Source of the DNA: CAZFXZ01 sp964523165
GTDB lineage: Bacteria; Patescibacteriota; Patescibacteriia; JACRDY01
Assembly: GCA_964523165.1 (NCBI GenBank)
Contig: CAZFXZ010000027.1
Span: 1-9,486 of the forward strand
DNA: 9,486 bases
Direction of reading: 5' to 3'
Positions 1 to 6,440 of this stretch are shown here, piece by piece. The notes under the pieces are model-generated. The model worked only from the letters and a program-made list of their open reading frames with translations, had not been told where the DNA came from and did no database searches. The translations under genes were made by a program, and so were the position numbers. The stretch's first letter is position 1. Every line of letters begins with the position of its first letter.

Positions 1-1034
1 GGTGTTTTGGGGTGGCCGGTTTGGTCCACGCCCTAGGCTTGTCGTTGGAAATCGGGGCCATCGTAGCTGGCGTGTCATTAGGCTCGTCGATTTATCAAGC
101 CGAAATCGTCAGTAAGATCAAGCCCTTGCGCGATTTTTTTATTGTTTTGTTTTTTATAATCTTGGGTAGTGAAATCAGTTTGACTGGTCTAGGTCAGGCT
201 TGGTCAGCCGCTCTAATTTTGTCAGTCTTTGTCTTGTTGGGCAATCCCTTTATTTTGTTTATATTATTTAGAGTTTTACATTTTAGTCGACGCAATAGCT
301 TTTTGGCCGGGGTCACGGCCGGACAGGTCAGTGAATTTGGTTTTGTTTTATTGTTTTTAGCTCGCGGCTTGGGCTATATTGGCGACCGCGAATTAACCAT
401 TTTCACGATTATTGCCCTAACCACGATCTTCTTTTCTTCTTATCTGATTACTTACAACGAAAAGATTTATCATGTTTTGCGGCCACTGATCCATCGTTTG
501 TTTGGTCGAGATCGTTATGTCGCGCCAGAATCGTCAAATCAAGATTATGAAGTTTGGTTGTTTGGTTATCATCGTATGGGTTGGAAAATCGCTCATGCTT
601 TGACCAAAAATCGCCAACGTTTTGCCGTGGTGGATTATGACCCTGAAGCCATTAAAAAATTACAGGGTCAAAATATTCCGGCCTTTTTTGGTGATGCTTT
701 TGACATCGAATTTTTATCGGAATTGCCTTTAGCTAAAGCCAAAATCATTATTTCCACGATTCCCAACGTTGAGGACCAGCGTATGTTGATAGATTATGTT
801 CGGCGAATTAACAAAACAGCTGTGGTCATCACGACGCTTTATTATCCGGATCATCTCGACAAGTTGTATCAAGCCGGAGCTAACTATGTGATGTTGCCGC
901 ATTTTTTGGGCGGTCAATGGTTGGCTGATTTACTCAAGAGTAAAAAGGCTTCCAAAGCTACTTTGAGGTCTTTGCGTCAACAACAAAAAGCCGAACTTTT
1001 GGATCACGCCAAAATTTTAACCAGCAGTTATTGA
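1..1034 (+). CDS. Kef-type monovalent cation:proton antiporter with C-terminal RCK (TrkA-N) domain, 5' partial
   Basis: This is the 3' part of a CPA2/Kef-family exchanger, which moves K+ or Na+ against H+ across the inner membrane. The reading frame is open to the left edge of the window, so the GTG at 12 is internal and the true start lies upstream. Counting from that GTG, residues 1-150 are hydrophobic membrane helices. They include the TAGQVSEFGFVL stretch (102-113), which is typical of the last Kef transmembrane segments. Residues 179-310 form a cytoplasmic Rossmann-type RCK domain, with GYHRMG (185-190) in place of the usual GxGxxG, acidic D208/D210 at the end of strand 2, and GD at 227-228. 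RCK domains bind NAD(H) or other nucleotides and gate transport. The stop TGA is one base from the ATG of the next gene, so the two are probably cotranscribed. The family is clear; the ion is not determined. Confidence 0.9.
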   Translation, partial: CFGVAGLVHALGLSLEIGAIVAGVSLGSSIYQAEIVSKIKPLRDFFIVLFFIILGSEISLTGLGQAWSAALILSVFVLLGNPFILFILFRVLHFSRRNSFLAGVTAGQVSEFGFVLLFLARGLGYIGDRELTIFTIIALTTIFFSSYLITYNEKIYHVLRPLIHRLFGRDRYVAPESSNQDYEVWLFGYHRMGWKIAHALTKNRQRFAVVDYDPEAIKKLQGQNIPAFFGDAFDIEFLSELPLAKAKIIISTIPNVEDQRMLIDYVRRINKTAVVITTLYYPDHLDKLYQAGANYVMLPHFLGGQWLADLLKSKKASKATLRSLRQQQKAELLDHAKILTSSY

Positions 1035-1035
1035 T

Positions 1036-1803
1036 ATGTCGGAATTTTACAATGCTAAACGCACTCGCAATCTCTTTAGCCCAACCGATAAAGCGCCTTT
1101 CAAAATCAGTCGGAGTAAAATCGATTTGTTTTTGGAATGCCCACGTTGTTTTTATTTGGATCGTCGTTTGGGTATTGCTCGGCCGCCGGGTTTTCCTTTT
1201 AATCTCAACTCGGCCGTCGATTTTTTGCTCAAAAAAGAATTTGACATTCATCGCCTCGCTCAAACTTCACATCCTTTGATGACCTCGTATGGTTTGTCGG
1301 CTGTGCCTTTTGCCCACGCCAAAATTGACGAATGGCGAGAAAATTTTAAAGGCGTGCAGTTCCTTCACCCGGCCACTAATTTAATCATCACTGGAGCGGT
1401 TGATGATTTGTGGGTCAATCCGGCCGGGGAAATAATTGTCGTTGATTACAAAGCCACGTCCAAAGACGGTGAAGTTAGCCTCGATGCCGATTGGCAAATT
1501 GGCTATAAACGCCAGATGGAAGTTTATCAATGGTTGATGCGTCAAAATGGTTTTAAGGTTTCTGATACTGGCTATTTTGTTTATGTTAATGGTCAGACCG
1601 ATCGGGCGGCTTTTGATGCTCGATTAGAATTTGACGTTAAGTTGTTGTCTTACACCGGCAATACCGATTGGATAGAACCGACGCTGACTGAGCTAAAGAA
1701 ATGTTTATTGCTCGACAAACAACCACCGGCCAGCAAAAACTGTGATTATTGCGCTTATCGCCAGACGGCCGCCCAAGCTTCAGCCAGCGAGAATAAAAAA
1801 TAG
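1036..1803 (+). CDS. Cas4/RecB-like PD-(D/E)XK nuclease with putative Fe-S cysteines
   Basis: This 255-residue protein has the core of the PD-(D/E)XK nuclease superfamily. GAVDD at 120-124 carries the motif II aspartate, VVDYKAT at 135-141 is motif III (D137, K139), and Q160 with Y164 (QMEVYQWL) forms the motif IV seen in RecB, AddB and Cas4 proteins. One CxxC pair lies near the N-terminus (C35, C38) and one near the C-terminus (C236, C239). This matches the layout in which Cas4 and AddB wrap a 4Fe-4S cluster around the nuclease core. The spacing is not exactly that of Cas4, so cluster binding is inferred. No cas genes or repeat array are visible, so a role in DNA repair or recombination is more likely than in CRISPR adaptation. 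There is no Shine-Dalgarno sequence; the ATG is one base after the upstream stop, suggesting translational coupling. An overlapping +1-frame reading at 1031-1279 is a shadow. Confidence 0.85.
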   Translation: MSEFYNAKRTRNLFSPTDKAPFKISRSKIDLFLECPRCFYLDRRLGIARPPGFPFNLNSAVDFLLKKEFDIHRLAQTSHPLMTSYGLSAVPFAHAKIDEWRENFKGVQFLHPATNLIITGAVDDLWVNPAGEIIVVDYKATSKDGEVSLDADWQIGYKRQMEVYQWLMRQNGFKVSDTGYFVYVNGQTDRAAFDARLEFDVKLLSYTGNTDWIEPTLTELKKCLLLDKQPPASKNCDYCAYRQTAAQASASENKK

Positions 1804-1811
1804 TTAACAAC

Positions 1812-1839
1812 TTGACAGTTGAGAATATTTTGCTATACT
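1812..1839 (+). promoter_or_regulatory. Promoter of the rplJ-rplL operon
   Basis: A perfect -35 box TTGACA (1812-1817) is separated by 16 bases from TATACT (1834-1839). An extended -10 TGC (1831-1833) lies directly before the -10 box. Transcription would start near 1846, placing the whole L10-type leader in the 5' UTR. This is the strongest sigma70-like promoter in the window, as expected for ribosomal protein genes. Confidence 0.85.
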
Positions 1840-1850
1840 ACTGACTATTA

Positions 1851-1952
1851 ATGCCAAAGACCACGGGCGATCAATTAAGTCCCGTGCAGGTAATTTCCTC
1901 GCAATTTTTGTCGAAAATTGTGGTCTCCTACGGCATTCAGCCGTATTTTTTG
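1851..1952 (+). promoter_or_regulatory. L10-type ribosomal protein leader (autoregulatory RNA)
   Basis: The 5' UTR of rplJ closes with a 7-bp helix, AGACCAC (1858-1864) with GTGGTCT (1920-1926). It contains a hairpin CACGGG (1862-1867) with CCCGTG (1881-1886), a GCAGG segment at 1886-1890, and a second hairpin CAATTTT (1902-1908) with AAAATTG (1914-1920). The order CCAAAGACC, GC-rich hairpin, GCAGG and closing GGTCT agrees with my memory of the L10 leader family, in which free L10-(L12) complex binds a kink-turn-like element and lowers expression of its own operon. The ATG at 1851 lies inside this leader and does not start a gene. The first helix and the hairpin share three bases (1862-1864), so not all pairs form at once. 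Confidence 0.85.
1929..1951 (+). terminator. Attenuator in front of rplJ
   Basis: The stem TACGGC (1929-1934) with GCCGTA (1940-1945) and loop ATTCA is followed by six T (1946-1951), only nine bases before the rplJ ATG. It is a premature intrinsic terminator. Its 5' arm can instead pair upstream: CCGT (1882-1885) and AGG (1888-1890) with CCTACGG (1927-1933), leaving a two-base bulge. That alternative disrupts the L10-binding hairpin, as expected for a binding-controlled attenuator. Confidence 0.8.
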
Positions 1953-1960
1953 TATAAAAT

Positions 1961-2491
1961 ATGCCAAAAACACGTCAACAAAAAGAAGAAATCATCAGTT
2001 CGGTTAGTGACAAAATCAGTCGTAGCAAGGCGGCGGTTTTTGCCAACTTTACCGGTCTGAACATTGTTGAAACCAACAATTTGCGCAAAGAATGCCGTGA
2101 CAACGATGCCGAATATTTGGTCATCAAAAAGACCTTATTTGCTCGGGTTTTGGACAAAAGCAAAATCAGCGATGTCGATGTCAAAAGCATGGACAAAGGT
2201 GGTGTCAGCTTGATCGTCGGTTTTGGCGATGAAGTTTCGCCGGCTCGCATCTTGGCCAAATTTGGCAAAGGTCGCGATGAGTTGGTCACCATTGCTGGTG
2301 GTTTGCTCGAAGGCAAAACTATCGATGCTGACATGGTCAAGCATTTGGCGGCCTTGCCAAGCAAGCAAGAGTTGATCGCCAAAGTGGTCGGCAGTTGTGC
2401 CGCGCCGTTGTCTGGTTTGGTCAATGTTTTGCAAGGCAATTTGCGAGGTTTGGTCTACACCTTGCAAGCCATTCGTGAACAAAAGTCTTAA
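1961..2491 (+). CDS. rplJ: 50S ribosomal protein L10
   Basis: This 176-residue protein anchors the L7/L12 stalk to the large ribosomal subunit at the L11/23S rRNA helix 42-44 region. The N-terminal globular domain (about 1-100) shows the usual order: lysine-rich start, AVFANFTGLNIVETNNLRKE, then YLVIKKTLFARVL. The GLLEGKTID and LAALPSKQELIAKVVGS segments (about 118-144) lead to the C-terminal helix that holds L12 dimers (about 145-172). Length is normal. The start follows from the family's usual first residues and from the leader ending at the T tract; the 15 bases before the ATG are AT-rich with no Shine-Dalgarno sequence. It is first in the operon with rplL, and expression is probably attenuated by its own product. 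Confidence 0.97.
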   Translation: MPKTRQQKEEIISSVSDKISRSKAAVFANFTGLNIVETNNLRKECRDNDAEYLVIKKTLFARVLDKSKISDVDVKSMDKGGVSLIVGFGDEVSPARILAKFGKGRDELVTIAGGLLEGKTIDADMVKHLAALPSKQELIAKVVGSCAAPLSGLVNVLQGNLRGLVYTLQAIREQKS

Positions 2492-2519
2492 TTTAATAAA
2501 AAATAATTAATCTAATTAT

Positions 2520-2933
2520 ATGACTGAAGAAACTACGCAAGACAATAAGGCCGTGGAAGTCCCGGCTAAATTCGCTTCGCTGGTTAGCGAAATCGAAAAA
2601 ATGTCCGTCCTCGATTTGGCCGAATTGGTCAAAGTCTTGGAAGAAAAGTTTGGTGTTTCAGCTGCCGCTCCGGTGGCTATGGCGGCCGCTGGGGCCGCTG
2701 CCGCTCCGGCCGCTGAAGAAAAGACCAGCTTCAACGTCGAATTGACGGCCGCTGGTGACAACAAAATCGGCGTGATCAAAGTCGTCCGCGAAGTCACTGG
2801 TTTGGGTCTAAAGGACGCCAAAGACCTAGTTGATGGCGCGCCGAAAATGGTCAAAGAAGGTGTCAGTAAAGAAGACGCCGAGGCCATGAAGAAAAAGATC
2901 GAAGAAGCCGGTGGTCAAGTCGTCTTGAAGTAA
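2520..2933 (+). CDS. rplL: 50S ribosomal protein L7/L12
   Basis: L7/L12 forms the flexible ribosome stalk that recruits translation GTPases. All three parts are visible in the 137-residue product. A helical dimerisation domain (about 16-46, [20 protein letters not shown]) is followed by an alanine/proline-rich hinge (about 47-68) and the conserved C-terminal domain (about 69-137), with [20 protein letters not shown] (82-101) and the LVDGAP signature (103-108). A charged N-terminal tail of about 15 residues makes it slightly longer than the usual 120-130. It lies 28 bases after rplJ in AT-rich sequence without a Shine-Dalgarno motif and is followed by a strong terminator. Multiple stalk copies per L10 require higher L12 output; no extra promoter is obvious here. 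Confidence 0.97.
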   Translation: MTEETTQDNKAVEVPAKFASLVSEIEKMSVLDLAELVKVLEEKFGVSAAAPVAMAAAGAAAAPAAEEKTSFNVELTAAGDNKIGVIKVVREVTGLGLKDAKDLVDGAPKMVKEGVSKEDAEAMKKKIEEAGGQVVLK

Positions 2934-2948
2934 ATTTGATCAGCTATT

Positions 2949-2983
2949 AAAAAAACCTCCCACTCGGGAGGTTTTTTGTTTTT
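2949..2983 (+). terminator. Intrinsic terminator of rplJ-rplL
   Basis: A perfect stem CCTCCC (2956-2961) with GGGAGG (2966-2971) and loop ACTC is followed by TTTTTTGTTTTT. The preceding A run (2949-2955) makes the hairpin nearly symmetric, so it could also stop minus-strand transcription. Confidence 0.92.
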
Positions 2984-3031
2984 AGAAAATATGTGATATA
3001 TTGCCTAGGTAGTTCTTTTTGGAGGTCGGAT

Positions 3032-3220
3032 ATGAATTCAGTCATCCTTGATCCTCGATCTGAGGATCGCCAAGCGCGAGAAATGTTGCGGCAGGCGGGT
3101 GTGTCGCCCGGCAATGTCAACACTGGTGGAAATTTTCTGACCGTCAATTCGGCGCAACAGATCATCGCCCATGTCCAGGCGGAAGGACGGGACGTCGCGA
3201 TCAAAAAGAACAAACGCTGA
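3032..3220 (+). CDS. Small hypothetical protein, 62 residues
   Basis: I do not recognise this family. The start is fixed by a strong Shine-Dalgarno GGAGG (3021-3025) six bases before the ATG at 3032; an upstream in-frame ATG at 2993 has none and would add 13 unlikely residues. The product begins MNSVILDPRSEDRQAREMLR. Its first half is charged and probably helical, then comes a Gly/Asn-rich middle (VSPGNVNTGGNFL, about 24-36), a second likely helix (SAQQIIAHVQ), and a basic tail KKNKR. There is no signal peptide or membrane segment. It is more GC-rich than its neighbours and is bracketed by the rplL terminator and its own terminator, so it is an independent unit. A weak promoter (TTGTTT around 2976, TATATT at 2997-3002) overlaps the end of the rplL terminator. 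It could be a small nucleic-acid-binding or regulatory protein, but nothing in the sequence decides this. Confidence 0.75.
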   Translation: MNSVILDPRSEDRQAREMLRQAGVSPGNVNTGGNFLTVNSAQQIIAHVQAEGRDVAIKKNKR

Positions 3221-3246
3221 ATCATTGTCGATCAACGCGCCAATCC

Positions 3247-3272
3247 AAACCGAATCATTCGGTTTTTTTTAT
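3247..3272 (+). terminator. Intrinsic terminator after the 62-residue gene
   Basis: The stem AAACCGAA (3247-3254) with TTCGGTTT (3258-3265) has a three-base loop and is followed by an uninterrupted T run to 3270. It lies between convergent genes; on the minus strand the T run is only three bases, so termination of the 3281-5749 gene there would be weak. Confidence 0.88.
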
Positions 3273-3280
3273 TTAAAATG

Positions 3281-5749
3281 TTATAAAGAGATTTGGTAAA
3301 GTTTACTATCGCTCAAGATAAAAGCTCGATTGTTTTTTTGATCGACAGCCATGGCTGTTAGCCCGCTAAATTTATCAGAACGATATTGGGCCTGAAGCAA
3401 ACCGGTGTCTTTGTTGATCGCGATCAGACGCTGGCTTGATGGTTCTAAAATATAGAGTAAATCGCTATTTTCATCCGTCCAGATGTCGGTTGGGTCAGTC
3501 AAGGCTGGCTCAAGGCCGGAAAGTTGATAATTTTGTTTTTGCCCCCCAACAAATTTTTGCACTTGCCCATCAGCAGTCAACAAATAAATGCCACCGTCGA
3601 TAGCCATAGCTACGACTTTGCCCAAATCCCGATCAGACTTGATCCAATTTTGGACCTGACCAAAACCAGTCAAAGTTGGCGTGTAGCGATAAATTTGATT
3701 ATTGGCGGGACTGACGACGTAGAGTCGATTGCTGTAGACCGCCAAATCGACAATTTTGTTTGCTTGGCCGTCAAGATTTATTTCCAAATTGGCTAAACCT
3801 TGGCCAACGGCTTGGGCGGTTAGATCAAACTGACTTAGGCCGTTTTGATTGTGATAAAACAACAAAGCGTTGTCACCGCGCAGAGCCGAAGCGACGATAT
3901 CGCCCATGTTGCTATTGATCTGCAAATCGACAATTTCTTGGCTGGTTGGATTGAAACGCGCTAGACGCTTACTTTGTCGGCTATAAATATAAAGTTGATT
4001 TTTGGCCCAAATCAAACCATCGGCTGGACCAATCGTCTGACTGACATCAATTAATACCTCGGGGTTGTCAATGACGGTGAGATGTTGAAGTTTGCTCGAG
4101 ACAATTTGTAATTGGGCTTGTAAATCTTTGATCGCCGAACGTTGGCTGCGCGTGGCCGTGGGTAATTGAGCGATAAGGTCATTGGCTTGAGCAACCAAAG
4201 ATCGAGCGGTGGTTTCGTCTTTATAAATCAAAGCTGATTCAGCGGCGGTTTTTTTATCAGCAATTTCTGTCAAAATGGCTTGATATTGGCTGTCGCTCAA
4301 ACCCGATTGTTTAGCTAGGCCGGTGGCGATCAAGCTTTGTAAAAACAAGGCCAGTAAAATCGCCAAACCAACGATGGCGATTTTTTGCGGCCGCGATAAG
4401 GCATAAAAATTGCGCAAATATCCAGCCAATTTGTTTAACCAGCGATTGACCAAGATCTTTAATTGCCGAGTGCGTTCTTGTCTACCACTAATCAGGGCGC
4501 TAAATAATTGTTGTAAATTATCCACTATCACCAAAAATGTTTTTTTAATTTTTTGACCCAATCTAAAGAAGAAGTTTTTGCTCATCGTGAGGTAAGACGA
4601 TTTAGAGCTGGCGGCGATTTGATTGGTAGTACTCAAGACGGGCTCGGTCAAGTCGGACTGGACATCAATGGTGGTTGTTAACTCCTCAACAATCAAATCA
4701 GTTTTGTCCAGATCGTCATCAATTTCCATGATGGTAGTTTCGGCCACGATCGCTGGCGATGGTTTGATCGGCTCGGCGTAAAGCTCTGAATCCTTGCGCA
4801 GTTTATTTTTTTGATATTGCTGATAAGCCTGAGAGATTTTTTGATTGGCAGTTTGGTAAAGATAAACCGCCAAACGTTTTAGCAATCCAGCCGCTAAGGC
4901 TGAATATTTTTTGAGATTGAATTTTAACGGGGGAGTGAGGTAATTTTCTGTGGTTTTTTCGGTCGCCAACAAATTTTCTAAAGAGCGTTGGGGTAGACGA
5001 ATGTCTTTTTTGATCGTGGCTTCAGCATCAGTCGGAGTCAGCTTGACTACCACGGCGGCAAAAACCGTATTGATACTGGCTTCCAGCAATAAATCGCGCA
5101 AATGTTGGGTGGCGGCCGGGGGCTCCAGCGTGGTGACGGTTTGTTTTATTTTATCCAATGATAAATAATCCAATAGACTGGCGGTGCATAAAACGACGGT
5201 GTCGCCGACTGACAATTCGCCACTAACAATGTTGGCGATGACTTTATAAGGATTGACCTTGGTTTGACCACCACCACTCTGATCTACAATGTCGATCAGC
5301 CGATATTCATTGGATTTCATGGGATGGGCCAACAAAGCCTTGGGGCTACCAACGTGAGCAAAGTGTAGTTGTCGATCTTTGAGTACGCCGATGATGATAT
5401 TGAGCTTTTCCACATAAGCCGCTAGCTTACCACCTTTTATCAGCTCAATCAGTCGATCATTAAAAGACTGAATAGAATGTTCAAAAGTTTTTTCGACCGA
5501 GATGGCGTGACTGGGACGATCGGTTTCCAATTGGACATTATCTGAGCCGTAGTAATCATTTTCGATTTCACTGACCAGCGATTCGACGGTGTCCCACAAA
5601 GCCCGATCCGGCGATTCGATTTCAATAATACCAAAAAGCCGACCCAGAGCTAACTCTTTGTCCAACGACGGACTGGTAATAAAAATTTTGGAGGTCGAGC
5701 GGCTTTTGTCCGGGGAGTAAATGTAGAGTTGACTGAATTGCGGAATCAT
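3281..5749 (-). CDS. Membrane protein with degenerate PP2C-like domain, one TM helix and C-terminal beta-propeller
   Basis: This 822-residue protein has three parts. Residues 1-240 resemble a PP2C-type Ser/Thr phosphatase in the order of strands: LGRLFGIIEI (35-44), LHFAHVGSPKALL (128-140), and GDTVVLCTASLLDYL (182-196). The usual metal-binding aspartates are replaced (VGSP for VGDS, TAS for SDG), so it is probably catalytically dead. Residues 241-455 are a low-complexity, basic linker. A transmembrane helix spans about 456-477 (KIAIVGLAILLALFLQSLIA). It is followed by an alanine/glutamine-rich coiled-coil segment (about 485-556) and by repeated short strands of propeller type (about 565-822, for example QLYIYSRQSKRLARFNP and RLYVVSPANNQIYRYTP). 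The N-terminus should be cytoplasmic and the propeller outside. No enzyme activity can be assigned; sensing at the envelope is a guess. It has its own promoter, divergent from the regulator at 5820. Confidence 0.8.
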   Translation of the reverse strand: MIPQFSQLYIYSPDKSRSTSKIFITSPSLDKELALGRLFGIIEIESPDRALWDTVESLVSEIENDYYGSDNVQLETDRPSHAISVEKTFEHSIQSFNDRLIELIKGGKLAAYVEKLNIIIGVLKDRQLHFAHVGSPKALLAHPMKSNEYRLIDIVDQSGGGQTKVNPYKVIANIVSGELSVGDTVVLCTASLLDYLSLDKIKQTVTTLEPPAATQHLRDLLLEASINTVFAAVVVKLTPTDAEATIKKDIRLPQRSLENLLATEKTTENYLTPPLKFNLKKYSALAAGLLKRLAVYLYQTANQKISQAYQQYQKNKLRKDSELYAEPIKPSPAIVAETTIMEIDDDLDKTDLIVEELTTTIDVQSDLTEPVLSTTNQIAASSKSSYLTMSKNFFFRLGQKIKKTFLVIVDNLQQLFSALISGRQERTRQLKILVNRWLNKLAGYLRNFYALSRPQKIAIVGLAILLALFLQSLIATGLAKQSGLSDSQYQAILTEIADKKTAAESALIYKDETTARSLVAQANDLIAQLPTATRSQRSAIKDLQAQLQIVSSKLQHLTVIDNPEVLIDVSQTIGPADGLIWAKNQLYIYSRQSKRLARFNPTSQEIVDLQINSNMGDIVASALRGDNALLFYHNQNGLSQFDLTAQAVGQGLANLEINLDGQANKIVDLAVYSNRLYVVSPANNQIYRYTPTLTGFGQVQNWIKSDRDLGKVVAMAIDGGIYLLTADGQVQKFVGGQKQNYQLSGLEPALTDPTDIWTDENSDLLYILEPSSQRLIAINKDTGLLQAQYRSDKFSGLTAMAVDQKNNRAFILSDSKLYQISL

Positions 5750-5754
5750 AAGTG

Positions 5755-5783
5755 TTGTCTTGTTGGCTGGGCTATATTATACT
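5755..5783 (+). promoter_or_regulatory. Promoter of the wHTH regulator and L,D-transpeptidase genes
   Basis: TTGTCT (5755-5760, 4 of 6 matches) lies 17 bases before TATACT (5778-5783). A start near 5790 leaves a 30-base leader without a Shine-Dalgarno sequence. The -10 boxes of the two divergent promoters share bases 5778-5781, so the polymerases should exclude each other. Confidence 0.55.
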
Positions 5784-5804
5784 ACAAACACCCTTAAATG
5801 AAAA
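5776..5804 (-). promoter_or_regulatory. Promoter of the 822-residue membrane protein gene
   Basis: Read on the minus strand, a perfect TATAAT (5781-5776) lies 17 bases from TTTTCA (5804-5799, 4 of 6 matches to TTGACA). The ATG is at 5749, giving a leader of about 20 bases. The -10 box overlaps the -10 box of the plus-strand promoter. Confidence 0.6.
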
Positions 5805-5819
5805 ATCCCTTTTTACTTT

Positions 5820-6437
5820 ATGCTTGAACACTTATTTGGTTCAAAGGCTCGCGTTAAGCTCTTGCGCCTACTTTTGAGCCACGAAGATCAGTCTTATTAT
5901 ATTCGTGAATTAGTTAGGTTGACGGGTCTACAACTCAACGCCATCCGCCGCGAATTGGACAATCTGGAAAAATTTGGACTAGTCGGCTCATTTCAACGCA
6001 GTGAAATGGTCGAATATAAAACTCAAGATGGCAAGAAAAAAACTCGTTTAAGCAAGAGCAAACAAAAGAAATTTTTTCAAATCAACACTGAACACACTTT
6101 GTATCCGGAGCTTAAAGCTCTGATGCTCAAAGCCCAACTTTTGGTGGAAAATGATCTGGCGGCCAAGATCCAAAAAATTGGTCACGTCCACTTTTTGGTC
6201 TTGACCGGCATCTTTGTTGGCACGGTTGGCGCCCCCACGGACTTGTTGGTCGTCGGCCTGTTGCCCAAAGATAAATTGGCCGGACTGGTCAAAAAATTTG
6301 AGCAAGAGCTAAATTATGAAATTAATTACACTTTAATCACACCGACCGAATACCGTTATCGCAAATCAGTCACCGATCGCTTTATTTACGGGATTTTAGA
6401 AAATAAGAAAATCGTCATCGTCGACGAAATCAATTAA
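5820..6437 (+). CDS. Winged-helix regulator fused to a minimal nucleotidyltransferase-like domain
   Basis: Residues 4-60 form a winged helix-turn-helix: LFGSKARVKLLRLLL, then YYIRELVRLTGLQLNAIRRELDNLEKFGLV, the ArsR/MarR-like pattern of recognition helix and wing. A basic linker follows (KTQDGKKKTRLSKSKQKK, about 67-84). Residues 122-205 resemble a minimal nucleotidyltransferase domain, VLTGIFVG then APTDLLVVG. The family's GSx(n)DxD motif is degraded: only D141 remains of the aspartate pair, with P139 at the other position. Nucleotidyl transfer is therefore doubtful, and the domain may bind a ligand or dimerise. The first helix starts at the ATG, supporting this start. The next gene follows after three bases in the same frame, so the two form an operon. 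Overlapping promoters with the divergent membrane-protein gene make autoregulation plausible but unproven. Confidence 0.75.
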   Translation: MLEHLFGSKARVKLLRLLLSHEDQSYYIRELVRLTGLQLNAIRRELDNLEKFGLVGSFQRSEMVEYKTQDGKKKTRLSKSKQKKFFQINTEHTLYPELKALMLKAQLLVENDLAAKIQKIGHVHFLVLTGIFVGTVGAPTDLLVVGLLPKDKLAGLVKKFEQELNYEINYTLITPTEYRYRKSVTDRFIYGILENKKIVIVDEIN

Positions 6438-6440
6438 TTT

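Noticed and set aside
1036..1803. CRISPR-associated Cas4
   Set aside because: No repeat array or other cas gene is visible in the window, and the cysteine spacing does not specifically match Cas4.
1851..2060. Plus-strand ORF of 69 codons before rplJ
   Set aside because: Its start lies in the L10-type leader and the rest overlaps rplJ in another frame; the RNA structure explains this stretch better.
1975..2482. Minus-strand ORFs of 154 and 115 codons opposite rplJ
   Set aside because: They are antisense shadows of rplJ, with no ribosome binding site or recognisable protein.
2516..2887. Minus-strand ORF of 123 codons opposite rplL
   Set aside because: It is low-complexity Ala/Ser/Thr sequence that mirrors the alanine-rich hinge of L7/L12.
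2947..3235. Minus-strand ORFs of 92 and 65 codons opposite the 62-residue gene
   Set aside because: The plus-strand frame has a strong Shine-Dalgarno sequence and a terminator; the minus-strand frames have neither, and one runs through the rplL terminator.
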